Counted from the first letter of the stretch, positions 1 to 7,745 are shown. The stretch: DNA of 64,000 nucleotides from DATJLY01 sp963773665 (GCA_963773665.1 CAVZBZ010000003.1:62001-126000); one strand, 5' to 3'. Notes: generated from the sequence alone by a model not told the origin. A program made the numbers and translations.

Positions 1-322
1 CGGTGGGATAGCCCAGCATCTCGGTGCCGCACACCTGGATGCGCCGCTCGGTTGCGGCATCGACGTCGATCGCCGCGTTGCGCATCCCCGCGGTGACGAT
101 GAGGCGCAGATTGGGCAGCCGCTCGATCAGGCTGCGGCGAAAGGCTGTTCGCTCGCGCATCAGCACGACGCACTCGAAAGTATGAAGCCGGCGCGCAAGC
201 GCGGCCTCGTCCGGGATGTGTGCGGGAAACGCCTCGATCGCGGCATCGGGATGAAGGCTCCGCCAATCCGCCGACCGCAAGGCCGCTCCCTGGTAATCGT
301 CGAGGATCGCCACGCGCATCAT
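1..322 (-). CDS. D-2-hydroxyacid dehydrogenase, N-terminal part (cut by window edge)
   Basis: Reading leftwards from an ATG-ATG pair at 322, about 107 codons run open to the window edge, so the 3' part is missing. The start reads MMRVAILDDYQGAA, then a segment ending in LPNLRLIVTAGMRNAAIDV; this is the usual N-terminal substrate-binding half of NAD-dependent D-isomer-specific 2-hydroxyacid dehydrogenases (phosphoglycerate dehydrogenase superfamily). The substrate cannot be read from this half. The NAD-binding domain and catalytic Arg/Glu/His lie outside the window. A second, sequence-distinct member of the superfamily is at 17256-18239. Confidence 0.8.
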   Translation of the reverse strand, partial: MMRVAILDDYQGAALRSADWRSLHPDAAIEAFPAHIPDEAALARRLHTFECVVLMRERTAFRRSLIERLPNLRLIVTAGMRNAAIDVDAATERRIQVCGTEMLGYPT

Positions 323-496
323 CGCCGCCCTCACCTTCTCTTGGAGGAGGAAGGCGCGATTTAACCGGAGCTTCCGGATCAATTCAATGGCGCCGGCTGC
401 GCACCTTCGGGGGTAAGGCGTTTCCAAGGGGCTGGCGCCGGAGCATCGCGCCCGCGGCGGCGTTTACGAAACCGCTCGGGATCGCCGGGGAGAGTG

Positions 497-754
497 ATGC
501 GGACGACGCAACAGCTGCAACAAGAGATCGTGCGCTTGAACCGCCTCATCGCGCGCATCGAAGCGAAACCGCAGCGCGAATGGCCGATCTGGGCCTCAAC
601 CTTGCACGAGCTGCGCGAGGAGCGCGAGATCGTCGCCCTCGTCATGCTCAATCGCAGCGTCGAGGCGAGCAAGAAGATCGTGAGCTTCCGCCGCTGGCGC
701 GACGGTCCGTGGGCGCCCCATCCCGAAGCTCAGGCCGCGGGCGGACGGCGGTAA
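497..754 (+). CDS. Hypothetical small protein
   Basis: An 85-residue protein that I do not recognise. It begins MRTTQQLQQEIVRLNRLIAR, is rich in Glu, Arg and Leu in its first two thirds (a short coiled coil or helical protein is likely), and ends in a basic Pro/Ala/Gly-rich tail. ATG 497 is preferred over GTG 494 because GGGGAG lies just upstream as a ribosome binding site. Third codon positions are GC-rich, as in neighbouring real genes. Its last 25 bases overlap the end of the convergent DUF2842 gene. No signal peptide or membrane segment is visible. Confidence 0.5.
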   Translation: MRTTQQLQQEIVRLNRLIARIEAKPQREWPIWASTLHELREEREIVALVMLNRSVEASKKIVSFRRWRDGPWAPHPEAQAAGGRR

Positions 755-942
755 GGCTCGCGCACCATCCAGCGCGTCAGCAGCGCCGCGGGCGCCACCC
801 ACGCGACCCCGGCCACACTATAGACGGTGAAATCGAGCGCCGCATTGTCCGGAAGATTCGCCACCAGCGCCATCACCGCGCCGGCGTAAAGCGCCAGCCC
901 GAGAATAAGTACGAGCGTGCCGATCAGGATGCGGAGCCGCAT
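730..942 (-). CDS. DUF2842 domain small membrane protein
   Basis: A 70-residue protein beginning MRLRILIGTLVLILGLALYAG, with two hydrophobic segments (about residues 5-28 and 38-58) separated by a short polar stretch, and WVAPAALLTRWM near the end. This pattern fits the DUF2842 family, small two-helix inner-membrane proteins found almost only in Alphaproteobacteria; function unknown. It stands alone between the convergent hypothetical gene and the divergent CoA-transferase. Confidence 0.75.
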   Translation of the reverse strand: MRLRILIGTLVLILGLALYAGAVMALVANLPDNAALDFTVYSVAGVAWVAPAALLTRWMVREPYRRPPAA

Positions 943-1034
943 GGCGGCGGACCTTGCTTCGTGGCCGGCGACGCCGCAAGGACCTTCGGTCCCGCCCCAT
1001 TGACTCCGCGCGAAGGCCCCGCATTCTGGCGGGC

Positions 1035-2150
1035 GTGGGCGGAGCGCTCGAGGGCATCTTGGTGGTTTCGATCGAGCAGGCGGTGGCGGCGCCGTTGTGC
1101 AGCTGCCGGCTCGCCGACGCCGGCGCGCGCGTCATCAAGGTCGAGCGGCCGGAGGGCGATTTCGCGCGGCTCTACGACCGCGCGGCCAAGGGCGAAAGCG
1201 CCTATTTCGTGTGGCTCAACCGCGGCAAGCAGTCGGCCGTCATCGACTTGAAGCTCGAGGAAGACCGCGCGCTGCTCGGCCGCATGATCGCGCGGGCCGA
1301 CGTGTTCCTGCAGAATCTGGCGCCCGGCGCGGCCGCGCGCGCGGGCTTCGATCCGGCTTCGCTGCGCCAGAAACATCCGCGGCTCATCGCCTGTTCGATC
1401 ACCGGCTATGGCGAGAGCGGGCCGTACCGCGACATGAAGGCCTATGATTTTCTGATCCAGGCCGAGACCGGCCTAGCCTCGATCACGGGTCCGCCCGAGG
1501 CGCCGGCGCGGGTCGGCGTCTCGGTCTCGGACGTGGCCGCCGGGCTCAATGCGCACGCGGCGATCCTGCAGGCGCTTTACGCGCGCGAGCGCACCGGCGA
1601 GGGCGCGCTCATCCATATCTCGATGTTCGATGCGACCGCGGAATGGATGAGCGTGCCTTATATGAACCAGATCTATCTCGGCCGAGGCCCGGCGCGGATG
1701 GGCCTCATGCATCCCTCGATCGCGCCCTACGGCGCCTATGCTTGCGGCGACGGCAAGGCGATCGTGATCGGCATCCAGAACGAGCGCGAATGGGTCCGCT
1801 TCTGCGCCGAATTCTTGCGTGCGCCCGAGCTTGCCGCCGATCCGCGCTTCAGCTCGATGGAGCGGCGCGTCGCGCACCGCGCGGAGCTGGAGCCCATCGT
1901 AGCATCCGCCTTCGCCAAGGAGACGCGGGACGCGCTCGGCAAGCGGCTCAAGGCGGCCGAGATCGCGTTCGGCAATCTCAACTCGGTTGCGGATTTCTCG
2001 CGCCATCCGCATCTGCGGCTCGGCGAGACGGCGACGCCGTCGGGCCCGGTGAGCCTGCCTTATCCGCCGGCGCTTCCGACCGGCGCGCGGCTCGGCGCGG
2101 TGCCGGCGCTCGGCGAGCACAGCGCCTTGATCCGCCGCGAATTCGCTTAG
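1035..2150 (+). CDS. CaiB/BaiF-type CoA-transferase (family III)
   Basis: A 371-residue family III CoA-transferase, moving CoA between carboxylic acids. The N-terminus has the family signature VVSIEQAVAAPLCSCRLADA followed by ARVIKVERPEGDFAR; further on come LNRGKQSAVIDLK and ACSITGYGESGPYRDMKAYD. The Asp of KAYDFLIQAETGLASITG aligns with the catalytic Asp that forms the acyl-anhydride in formyl-CoA transferase. GTG 1035 is chosen because family homology begins there; the frame stays open upstream to 954 but that extension is basic and unlike the family. Substrate not deducible; relatives act on dicarboxylic acids such as itaconate or mesaconate. Confidence 0.85.
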   Translation: MGGALEGILVVSIEQAVAAPLCSCRLADAGARVIKVERPEGDFARLYDRAAKGESAYFVWLNRGKQSAVIDLKLEEDRALLGRMIARADVFLQNLAPGAAARAGFDPASLRQKHPRLIACSITGYGESGPYRDMKAYDFLIQAETGLASITGPPEAPARVGVSVSDVAAGLNAHAAILQALYARERTGEGALIHISMFDATAEWMSVPYMNQIYLGRGPARMGLMHPSIAPYGAYACGDGKAIVIGIQNEREWVRFCAEFLRAPELAADPRFSSMERRVAHRAELEPIVASAFAKETRDALGKRLKAAEIAFGNLNSVADFSRHPHLRLGETATPSGPVSLPYPPALPTGARLGAVPALGEHSALIRREFA

Positions 2151-2165
2151 CTGAGGGTCGGCTGC

Positions 2166-2456
2166 CTACACTCCCTCGACGATCCGCATGTCGCGCTCGG
2201 CCGCGTTGCCGAGAGCCTTCAGGGCAGCCTGGTAGCCAGGGCTGTCATGCGCGGCGATCGCCTGTTGCACGCTGTCGAACTCGATGACCACGATGCGCTG
2301 GCTCAATCCCGCCTCGTATGTCTTGGCCGGGTTGCCGCGCGCCAGAAAGCGCCCGCCGCCGGCCTGGATCGCAGGCCCGGCGAGCTTGGCGTATTCGGCA
2401 AGCGCGTCGGGATTCTTGATCGAGCGATAGCACGCAATCCAATAGCCCTTGGCCAT
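2166..2456 (-). CDS. DUF1330 domain protein
   Basis: A 96-residue protein starting MAKGYWIACYRSIKNPDAL with the core pattern AEYAKLAGPAIQAGGGRFLARG, and IVVIEFDSVQQAIAAHDSPGYQAAL towards the end. This is the ferredoxin-like, dimeric alpha/beta barrel DUF1330 family, related to antibiotic-biosynthesis monooxygenase folds; biochemical role unknown. A clear GGAGGAAAC ribosome binding site lies before ATG 2456. It lies downstream of glk on the same strand with an 83-bp gap. Confidence 0.85.
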   Translation of the reverse strand: MAKGYWIACYRSIKNPDALAEYAKLAGPAIQAGGGRFLARGNPAKTYEAGLSQRIVVIEFDSVQQAIAAHDSPGYQAALKALGNAAERDMRIVEGV

Positions 2457-2539
2457 GTTTCCTCCGTTTCCCGCGCCGGCTGGCGAGGTAGGGAAACTAT
2501 CGGCGAAGCGCGGGCGCCGCAAGCAAGGGCTTCGCGCCG

Positions 2540-3493
2540 CTAAGCCTCGCGCGCGAGGACGGCGGCGAGGCCCAGAAAAGCCGGGATGGCGCAGGTCACG
2601 ACATAGGTCGGGATCGCCGCGAGGTAGTCGCGGAAGCGCCCCTTGTCCTCGAACCGCGCGCGAAAGCGGCTTTCGACGAAAGTTGACCCAAGGCGCGGCA
2701 CGATGCCGCCCGCGATGAAGACGCCGCCGCGCGCGCCGAGCGTCAGCGCGAGGTCGCTCGCGACCGTGCCCAGCATGGCGCAGAACATGTCGATGGTGGC
2801 GCGGGCGAGCGGGTCGGTCGCGCCGATATGGCGGTCGGCGATCTGCGCCGCGGTGAAGGGATGGGCGGGCGTCCCTTCGATCTCGGCGAGCGTCTGGTAG
2901 AGATTGACGAGGCCCGGCCCCGACAGCACGCGCTCGGCCGAGACATGGTCGAAGCGGCGGCGCATGCGCGCCAGCACTTCGCTTTCGCGCTCGTCGGCGG
3001 CCGGGAGGGTCGCGTGTCCGCCTTCGCCCGAGAGCGCGATCCAGCCGGAGGGGGCCGGCACGAGTCCGCTCATGCCGAGTCCGGTGCCGGGGCCGATCAC
3101 CGCGATCGGCGTGCCGGCAACCTCGCTGCCGCCGGCGACCTGGATGCGCTCGGCCGGATCGAGATGGGGCATGGCGAGCGCGTTGGCGGTGAAGTCGTTG
3201 ATGACGAGGAGCCGCTCGAGGCCAAGCCGCGCCCGGAGCGCCGCGATCGAGAACGACCACGGATGGTTCGTCAGCGCGACCGTGTCGCCCGTGACCGGCG
3301 AGGCGATCGAAAGCGCCGCGACAAGCGGCCGCACGCCCTCGGCCGCGAGATAGGCCTCGATCGCGTCGGCGATGGTTGGATAGTCGTCGCACGCGAAGAC
3401 CCTGAGGCGGGTCGCCCGCATGCGCTCGGCGAGGAGCGCGAACCGCGCATTCGTCCCGCCGATATCGCCGACGAGCCGCAGTTCCGAACTCAT
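2540..3493 (-). CDS. glk: Glucokinase
   Basis: A 317-residue cytoplasmic ATP-dependent glucokinase (glucose to glucose-6-phosphate) of the bacterial Glk family. It starts MSSELRLVGDIGGTNARFAL, where DIGGTNARFAL is the phosphate-1 ATP-binding signature. LLVINDFTANALAMPHL contains the catalytic Asp region (NDF), GPGTGLGMSGLVP is a second nucleotide-binding loop, and ALSGEGGHATLP carries the substrate-contact Glu/His region. Length fits the family. Its ATG overlaps the stop of otsA by four bases (ATGA), so the two are translationally coupled: glucose-6-phosphate made here is also the acceptor substrate for OtsA. Confidence 0.95.
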   Translation of the reverse strand: MSSELRLVGDIGGTNARFALLAERMRATRLRVFACDDYPTIADAIEAYLAAEGVRPLVAALSIASPVTGDTVALTNHPWSFSIAALRARLGLERLLVINDFTANALAMPHLDPAERIQVAGGSEVAGTPIAVIGPGTGLGMSGLVPAPSGWIALSGEGGHATLPAADERESEVLARMRRRFDHVSAERVLSGPGLVNLYQTLAEIEGTPAHPFTAAQIADRHIGATDPLARATIDMFCAMLGTVASDLALTLGARGGVFIAGGIVPRLGSTFVESRFRARFEDKGRFRDYLAAIPTYVVTCAIPAFLGLAAVLAREA

Positions 3494-4959
3494 GCCCGGA
3501 AGCTAGCGGCCTCGGCAAGCGCATGCACAAAATTCTCGCGCCAGGCGGCGATGTCGTTGCGGCGGAGCACGTTCATCATCGACGACCAGCGCTCGCGCCG
3601 TTCCTCGAGCGGCATGGCGTAGGCTTCGTGCATCGCCTCGGACACCGCGTCAACGTCATAGGGATTGACCTGGAGTGCTGCGTCGAGCTCGCGCGCGGCG
3701 CCGGCGAAGCTCGACAGCACGAGCACGCCCGGATCGTCCGGATCCTGCGCCGCCACGTATTCCTTGGCGACGAGGTTCATGCCGTCCCGGATCGGCGTCA
3801 CGAGGCCGATATCGGCGGCGCGCAGGAAGCCCATGAGCGTGCGGCGATTGAAGCTCTTGTTGAGGTAGCGCAGCGGCGTCCAGTCGAATTCGGCGAAGCG
3901 GCCGTTGATATGTCCGGCCTTTTCCTCGAGCGTGCGCCGGATCTGCATGTATTCCGGCACGTCGGAGCGGGTCGGCGGCGCGATCTGCATGAAGGTGATG
4001 CGCCCGCGGGTCGCCGGAAACTGCTCGAACAGCCGCTCGAACGCGACGAAGCGGGTGAGCAGCCCCTTGGAATAGTCGAGCCGGTCGACGCCAAGCATGA
4101 GCTTGCGCTCGCGCAGGCTCTCGTGCAGGCGCTGGCGGTAGCGGCTGCCGACCGATTGCGCCGCGGTCGCCGCGACATTCTCGACGTCGATGCCGATCGG
4201 GAACGAGGCCGCGCGCGTGTCCCGCCCGAAGGCGCGCAGCCGCCCGCCGCCCATGAGGCGCGCGCCCGGCTCGCGCGCGAAATACGAGAGGAAGCCGTCG
4301 AGATCCGGCTCGGTCTGGAAGCCCACGAGATCGAAGGCGCAGAGCGCCGCCATCAGCGCCTTGTGCGCGGGCAGGGTGCGGAAGAGGGCGCCGGGCGGGA
4401 AGGGCGTATGGAGAAAGAAGCCCGTGGGCTGCGTCACGCCGAGCTGGCGCAACTCGTGGCCCAAGGTCATCAGATGATAGTCATGCACCCAGACGAGATC
4501 GTTGGGCTGAAGCAGCGGCGCCAGCTGGTGCGCGAAGAGACGGTTGACGCGCAGATATCCGGCGAAATCCTCGCGCCGGTAATCGATCAGGTCGGGCCGA
4601 AAATGCAGGAGCGGCCACAGCACGCGGTTGGCGAAGCCGGCATAGTATTCCTCGTAATCCTGACGCTTCAGGTGAAGCTTCGCATAGGTCACCGCGCCCG
4701 AGCGCTGCAGCGTCGGCTGCGCCTCGGTCTCCTCGTCGATCTCGCCGCTCCAGCCGAACCAGATGCCGCCATGCGCCTTCAAGGCGGCTTCGATGCCGAC
4801 CGCGAGGCCGCCGCTCATCTGCGTGCCCGGCGCGCCGCCCGCCATGCGGTTCGACACGACGACGAGCCGGCGTGCCGGCCCCGGCGTCGCAACCGGACGA
4901 AGGGCGGGCGCCGCGCGCTGTCGCGCGGCCAAGGGCGGTGTCGAGCTCGCAGGATTCAT
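3490..4959 (-). CDS. otsA: Trehalose-6-phosphate synthase
   Basis: A 489-residue GT20 glycosyltransferase that joins UDP-glucose and glucose-6-phosphate to trehalose-6-phosphate. Visible motifs: RRLVVVSNRMAGG near residue 30, the GGLAVGIEAAL loop, VWVHDYHLMTLGHELR with the acceptor-site residues, FFLHTPFPPG, GVDRLDYSKGL with the donor-binding region, and DGMNLVAKEYVAAQ near the C-terminus. It has an N-terminal Ala/Pro-rich extension of about 28 residues. No otsB phosphatase is in the window. glk follows with ATGA overlap. The product is a compatible-solute precursor. Confidence 0.95.
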   Translation of the reverse strand: MNPASSTPPLAARQRAAPALRPVATPGPARRLVVVSNRMAGGAPGTQMSGGLAVGIEAALKAHGGIWFGWSGEIDEETEAQPTLQRSGAVTYAKLHLKRQDYEEYYAGFANRVLWPLLHFRPDLIDYRREDFAGYLRVNRLFAHQLAPLLQPNDLVWVHDYHLMTLGHELRQLGVTQPTGFFLHTPFPPGALFRTLPAHKALMAALCAFDLVGFQTEPDLDGFLSYFAREPGARLMGGGRLRAFGRDTRAASFPIGIDVENVAATAAQSVGSRYRQRLHESLRERKLMLGVDRLDYSKGLLTRFVAFERLFEQFPATRGRITFMQIAPPTRSDVPEYMQIRRTLEEKAGHINGRFAEFDWTPLRYLNKSFNRRTLMGFLRAADIGLVTPIRDGMNLVAKEYVAAQDPDDPGVLVLSSFAGAARELDAALQVNPYDVDAVSEAMHEAYAMPLEERRERWSSMMNVLRRNDIAAWRENFVHALAEAASFRA

Positions 4960-5077
4960 TCGGGACCTGGAAAGCAGCCTCGCGGTGTAGGCTGAACGCC
5001 CTCAGGTGGAACCCGTTCCCGCCCTCGAGCACGGGCACGGCCGCGCCCCGCCCGGCCGCGAAATAATCTTTCGAGAA

Positions 5078-5108
5078 TGCACTGCACAATTATGGTGCAT
5101 TGCACAAT
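5078..5108 (+). repeat. Two TGCA-rich direct repeats, candidate operator
   Basis: TGCACTGCACAAT (5078-5090) is followed 18 bases later by TGCATTGCACAAT (5096-5108), differing at one position. They sit in an unusually AT-rich patch between the divergent otsA and the small RNA gene. TGC/GCA-rich boxes of this kind resemble those described for PhaR-type regulators of polyhydroxybutyrate genes, but that link is inference. A possible otsA promoter on the other strand (TTGTGC with TATTTC 18 bases on) overlaps the repeats. Confidence 0.45.
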
Positions 5109-5181
5109 CAGGGCTGAAATATGTTCGCGATATGACTGATTTGCCGCACCCATTAAAATTATTGCAGATGCGATTTTGCAC

Positions 5182-5210
5182 TTGCGTTGTGCGGTGCAGC
5201 GGGGCATATT
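5182..5210 (+). promoter_or_regulatory. Probable promoter of the small RNA
   Basis: TTGCGT (5182-5187) and CATATT (5205-5210) with a 17-base spacer give a sigma-70-like promoter. Transcription would begin near 5217, a short distance before the conserved small RNA core and its terminator. The alternative -10 TATTCT (5207-5212) has a 19-base spacer. Confidence 0.45.
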
Positions 5211-5216
5211 CTGCGT

Positions 5217-5313
5217 TGCGGCATGGCCGTTGCCCGATGGCCTGCCGTACGTCTTCTAGGCGTTTCCTCCCTAAACTTGGGCCGTGCGCAAGCACGGCCC
5301 ATTTTTCTTTTCG
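5217..5313 (+). ncRNA. suhB/mmgR (alpha-r8)-type small RNA
   Basis: No plausible protein is encoded here, but the stretch has the layout of the alphaproteobacterial suhB/mmgR small RNA family: an unpaired TTTCCTCCCT core (5263-5272) directly before a 9-bp perfect terminator hairpin with a U-rich tail. The core is complementary to Shine-Dalgarno sequences. A short GGCC-based hairpin can form 5' of the core. In Sinorhizobium meliloti MmgR limits polyhydroxybutyrate accumulation. The 5' end is inferred from the promoter; the 3' end from the terminator. Identification is by motif and architecture from memory, not by a covariance-model search. Confidence 0.7.
5279..5311 (+). terminator. Intrinsic terminator of the small RNA
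   Basis: GGGCCGTGC (5279-5287), loop GCAA, then GCACGGCCC (5292-5300): a 9-bp perfect GC-rich stem with a stable tetraloop followed by ATTTTTCTTTT. This is one of the two clearest intrinsic terminators in the window. Confidence 0.9.
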
Positions 5314-5377
5314 GGCGCTTGCCCTGTGCCGGACGCGGTCGGCCGGCCGTTCTGAACGCGCCTCATCCCCGCCGGGT

Positions 5378-5914
5378 TCACGGCGGCGTTGCGGCGCCTT
5401 CGCCCAGTTCGCGCTGCATCAGGACGCTGTCGATCCAGCGCCCGAACTTGAAGCCGGTCGCGGGCAAAAGCCCGACGCGGCGAAAACCGAGCCGGTCGTG
5501 GAGCGCGATCGAGGAGGCATTGGCGCTGTCGCCGATCACCGCCACCATCTGGCGGTATCCGAGAGCGGTGGCGCGCGTGACGAGTGCGCCGAGGAGCGCG
5601 CGGCCGATGCCGCGGCGCTGCGCCTCGGGCGTGAGATAGATCGAGTCCTCGAGCGTATAGCGGTAGGCCGTGCGCAGGCGATAGGGCGCGACATAGGCAT
5701 ATCCCAGGATCGCGCCGTCCGCATCGCGTGCGACGAGCCACGGCAGGCCGCGCGCCCGCACGTCGGCGAAGCGGCGGCGCATCTCGTCCTCGCCGGGCGG
5801 CTCGTCCTCGAAGGAGGCGAGTCCGGTCAGCACGTGATGGTCGTAGATGCGGGCGATCGCGGCGATGTCCTCGGAGGCCGCCTCGCGCACGGCGAAGCCG
5901 GGCCCGTCGTTCAC
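5378..5914 (-). CDS. GNAT family N-acetyltransferase (phosphinothricin acetyltransferase-like)
   Basis: A 178-residue GNAT acetyltransferase. Visible: IAAIARIYDHHVLTGLASFE near the start, GYAYVAPYRLRTAYRYTLED, the acetyl-CoA loop RRGIGRALLGALV (motif A, Q/RxxGxG/A) and LHDRLGFRRVGLL with GRWIDSVLMQREL at the end. This matches the Pat/Bar-type subgroup, which acetylates phosphinothricin, methionine sulfoximine or related amino acid analogues; the true substrate is unknown. GTG 5914 overlaps the stop of the upstream amidohydrolase (GTGA), so translation is coupled. Confidence 0.85.
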   Translation of the reverse strand: MNDGPGFAVREAASEDIAAIARIYDHHVLTGLASFEDEPPGEDEMRRRFADVRARGLPWLVARDADGAILGYAYVAPYRLRTAYRYTLEDSIYLTPEAQRRGIGRALLGALVTRATALGYRQMVAVIGDSANASSIALHDRLGFRRVGLLPATGFKFGRWIDSVLMQRELGEGAATPP

Positions 5915-6801
5915 GACGGCCTCAGCGGCGCCGGATCGATCGCGACGAGCGCAGCCACCACCTCGCGCATGTCGCCGGCAAGCTGCGCGAAGAACGGCTT
6001 CCGGTCGAAACGCAGCTCGTCCATATAGAGGCCGCGCGACAGCTCGATCTGGAGCGCGTGGCCGCCTGCGTGCGGCTTGCCGTAATGCGCGGTGGTGAAG
6101 CCGCCGGCATAGGGCGTGTTGCGCGCGACCTGATAGCCCTTGGCGCGCAGCAGCTGATGGGCGGTCTCGGTAATCGCGGCGTGGCACGACGTGCCGTGGC
6201 AATCGCCCAGCACGATGTCGGCGCGGCTCTTCGGCAGGCCGCGCTCGCCTTGCGCGATCGAGGACGGCATCGAATGGCAATCGACCAGGACGTAGAAACC
6301 GAAATGCTCGCGCGTCGCGGTGACGAGCTGCTTCAGCGCGCGGTGATAGGGACGGTAAAGACGCTCGACCCGCTCCTCCGCCTCGGCGAAGCGCAGCTTG
6401 CGCGCGTAGATCTCCTCGCCCGTGGCGACGACGCGGGCGATCGTGCCGAGCCCGACCCGCACGCGCGGCGAGCGGCTGTTGACATAGGCCGGAAGCTGAT
6501 CCTCGAACATGACCGGATCGAGCTCGAACGGCTCGCGGTTGGGATCGAGATATGCCCTCGGGAAGCACGCCTTGAGGAGCGGCGCCGCGACCCCCGGGCC
6601 GGGGTGGAAAATCTCGTCGACGAACGCATCCTCCGAGCGCCGCAAGGTCAGGGGATCGAGGCGCGAGGCCGCCAGAAACTCCTCGGGATAGCGCGCGCCG
6701 CTATGGGGGGACGCGAGCACCAGCGGCACGTCCTGCGGCCGGTGCGCGGTGATTTCTATGGGCGGCTCGACTGCCGCGCTGGGTTCGAAACGCCCTTCCA
6801 T
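5911..6801 (-). CDS. N-formylglutamate amidohydrolase family protein
   Basis: A 296-residue zinc-dependent amidohydrolase of the N-formylglutamate deformylase (HutG) family, the last step of one histidine-degradation route. Signatures: VPLVLASPHSGARYP near residue 30 (first metal His), the ED pair in RRSEDAFVDEI, YVLVDCHSMPSS (DCHS, a metal-binding motif), GTIARVV and HALQIELSRGLYMDE (catalytic Glu). ATG 6801 is chosen over a TTG at 6822. No other hut genes are nearby; in related bacteria this gene often sits next to cpdR, as here. It is divergent from cpdR and coupled to the GNAT gene. Confidence 0.85.
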   Translation of the reverse strand: MEGRFEPSAAVEPPIEITAHRPQDVPLVLASPHSGARYPEEFLAASRLDPLTLRRSEDAFVDEIFHPGPGVAAPLLKACFPRAYLDPNREPFELDPVMFEDQLPAYVNSRSPRVRVGLGTIARVVATGEEIYARKLRFAEAEERVERLYRPYHRALKQLVTATREHFGFYVLVDCHSMPSSIAQGERGLPKSRADIVLGDCHGTSCHAAITETAHQLLRAKGYQVARNTPYAGGFTTAHYGKPHAGGHALQIELSRGLYMDELRFDRKPFFAQLAGDMREVVAALVAIDPAPLRPS

Positions 6802-6906
6802 GGCCAGCGAGATTAGGGGCAAGGGGCTTCCCCTGTCATCCCCTCGATAACGCTTCGTTCAGCCCTCGGGCCTAGACTGTCCTGCCCGGCCTTACCAGAG
6901 CGAGCG

Positions 6907-7266
6907 ATGGCGCGAATTCTGCTTGCCGAAGACGATGACAGCGTGCGGCTCTTCCTCGCCCGCGCGCTGCGCCGTGCCGGGCACGAGGTGAGCGACATGC
7001 CGGACGGGCGGACGGCGCTCGCCTGGATCAGCGAGCATCCGTGCGACCTGCTGCTCGCCGACGTGGTGATGCCGGGCATCGACGGCATCGAGCTGGCGCG
7101 CCGCGCGGCCGACATGTGGCCGCATCTGCGCATCATCTTCATCACCGGTTTTGCCGCCGTGGCGCTGCGCGCCGCCGAGACCCTGCCGCGCGCGGCGACC
7201 GTGCTGGCGAAGCCGTTCCATCTGCGCAAACTCGTGTCCGAGATCGATCGTTTCCTCGCCGCCTGA
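6907..7266 (+). CDS. cpdR: Response regulator CpdR
   Basis: A single-domain response regulator of 119 residues with no output domain. It starts MARILLAEDDDSVRLFLARA; the acidic pocket is D9/D10, the phospho-acceptor is D52 in LLLADVVMPG, and the conserved Thr and Lys are in FITGFAA and LAKPFHL. The sequence and size match CpdR of Caulobacter and rhizobia. In its unphosphorylated form CpdR primes ClpXP to degrade cell-cycle substrates; phosphate comes through the CckA-ChpT relay. It stands alone, just upstream of tRNA-Val. Confidence 0.9.
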   Translation: MARILLAEDDDSVRLFLARALRRAGHEVSDMPDGRTALAWISEHPCDLLLADVVMPGIDGIELARRAADMWPHLRIIFITGFAAVALRAAETLPRAATVLAKPFHLRKLVSEIDRFLAA

Positions 7267-7267
7267 C

Positions 7268-7296
7268 TTGCGGCAGGCGCGGGGTTGCGGTAGATC
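7268..7296 (+). promoter_or_regulatory. Probable promoter of tRNA-Val
   Basis: TTGCGG (7268-7273) and TAGATC (7291-7296) with a 17-base spacer. Predicted transcription starts a few bases before the tRNA. It starts in the last codon of cpdR. Confidence 0.4.
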
Positions 7297-7305
7297 GGCC
7301 ATAAG

Positions 7306-7380
7306 GGGCGCTTAGCTCAGCGGGAGAGCACTTCCTTGACATGGAAGGGGTCGGAGGTTCAATCCCTCCAGCGCCCACCA
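7306..7380 (+). tRNA. tRNA-Val (anticodon GAC)
   Basis: A complete 75-base cloverleaf with encoded CCA. The acceptor stem is GGGCGCT paired with AGCGCCC, the anticodon arm is CTTCC-TTGACAT-GGAAG with anticodon GAC (valine), and the T arm is GGAGG-TTCAATC-CCTCC. Its last 50 bases are repeated exactly at 16000-16049, marking it as the integration target of the island that follows. Confidence 0.97.
7331..7380 (+). repeat. attL: 50-bp direct repeat within tRNA-Val
   Basis: The tRNA 3' half, from the anticodon stem to the CCA end, is identical over 50 bases to 16000-16049. The match stops abruptly on both sides. This is the core of a tyrosine-integrase attachment site; the full tRNA gene is kept on this side. 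Confidence 0.9.
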
Positions 7381-7394
7381 TCTAAATCAATGAC

Positions 7395-7745
7395 TTAGAA
7401 GCACAGTGCGGGCCGCCCGTGTACCACGGGGTAGCAAGGGGGGTAGCATTCGACGTGGTGATGGTCTAGGCCCAACTCATCAGGCGTCGCAATGTCCGCC
7501 TTCGTCGGCGCAAGCACCTCGGCGAGCGCCTCCGTAATCGCCGCCTCGCCAGCGTCCCGCACCTCGCGCCATTCTGCCACGCGGCGCCGATCAAGCCCGA
7601 GATCATCAAGCGTCACCACTTCGTCCGAACCCCGGACAATGTCCGTGCGTCGCCCCTGCGCGCTCGGCTTCTTGTCCAGCTCGTCCACCATCCGCATCTC
7701 GGCGCGAACGATCATCCGAAGGCAATCGGCGACTACCGGCGACAT
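7395..7745 (-). CDS. Hypothetical island protein
   Basis: A 116-residue protein of unknown function. ATG 7745 is chosen because GGGAGG lies about nine bases upstream; the frame stays open to 7784. The middle, TLDDLGLDRRRVAEWREVRD, resembles a DNA-binding-like segment seen in phage and plasmid proteins (the pattern LG-x-SKxQxSxWQKL), but this is only a resemblance. The last 30 residues are unusual (several Cys, His and Pro) and read through the GGGTAGCA repeats, so the C-terminus may be created by the island end. Confidence 0.5.
   Translation of the reverse strand: MSPVVADCLRMIVRAEMRMVDELDKKPSAQGRRTDIVRGSDEVVTLDDLGLDRRRVAEWREVRDAGEAAITEALAEVLAPTKADIATPDELGLDHHHVECYPPCYPVVHGRPALCF
7428..7451. 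promoter_or_regulatory. Candidate integrase arm-type sites, left end
   Basis: GGGGTAGCA (7428-7436) and GGGTAGCATTC (7441-7451) lie 48-70 bases inside the left att core. The same GGGTAGCATTC string occurs at the right end of the island. Paired short repeats near both ends of an integrated element are what arm-type binding sites for tyrosine integrases look like. Confidence 0.45.

Noticed and set aside
379..672. Minus-strand frame of 97 codons opposite the small hypothetical gene at 497
   Set aside because: Ser/Arg/Cys-rich composition and no ribosome binding site; the plus-strand frame has both better codon use and a Shine-Dalgarno sequence.
5006..6028. Plus-strand frame across the small RNA and GNAT gene
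   Set aside because: Low-complexity antisense translation; it would run through the strong terminator at 5279-5311.
7142..7381. Minus-strand frame across tRNA-Val reading GAGGIEPPTPSMSRKC, also seen at 15943-16275
   Set aside because: This peptide is a well-known false translation of tRNA genes; the repeat is explained by the att duplication.
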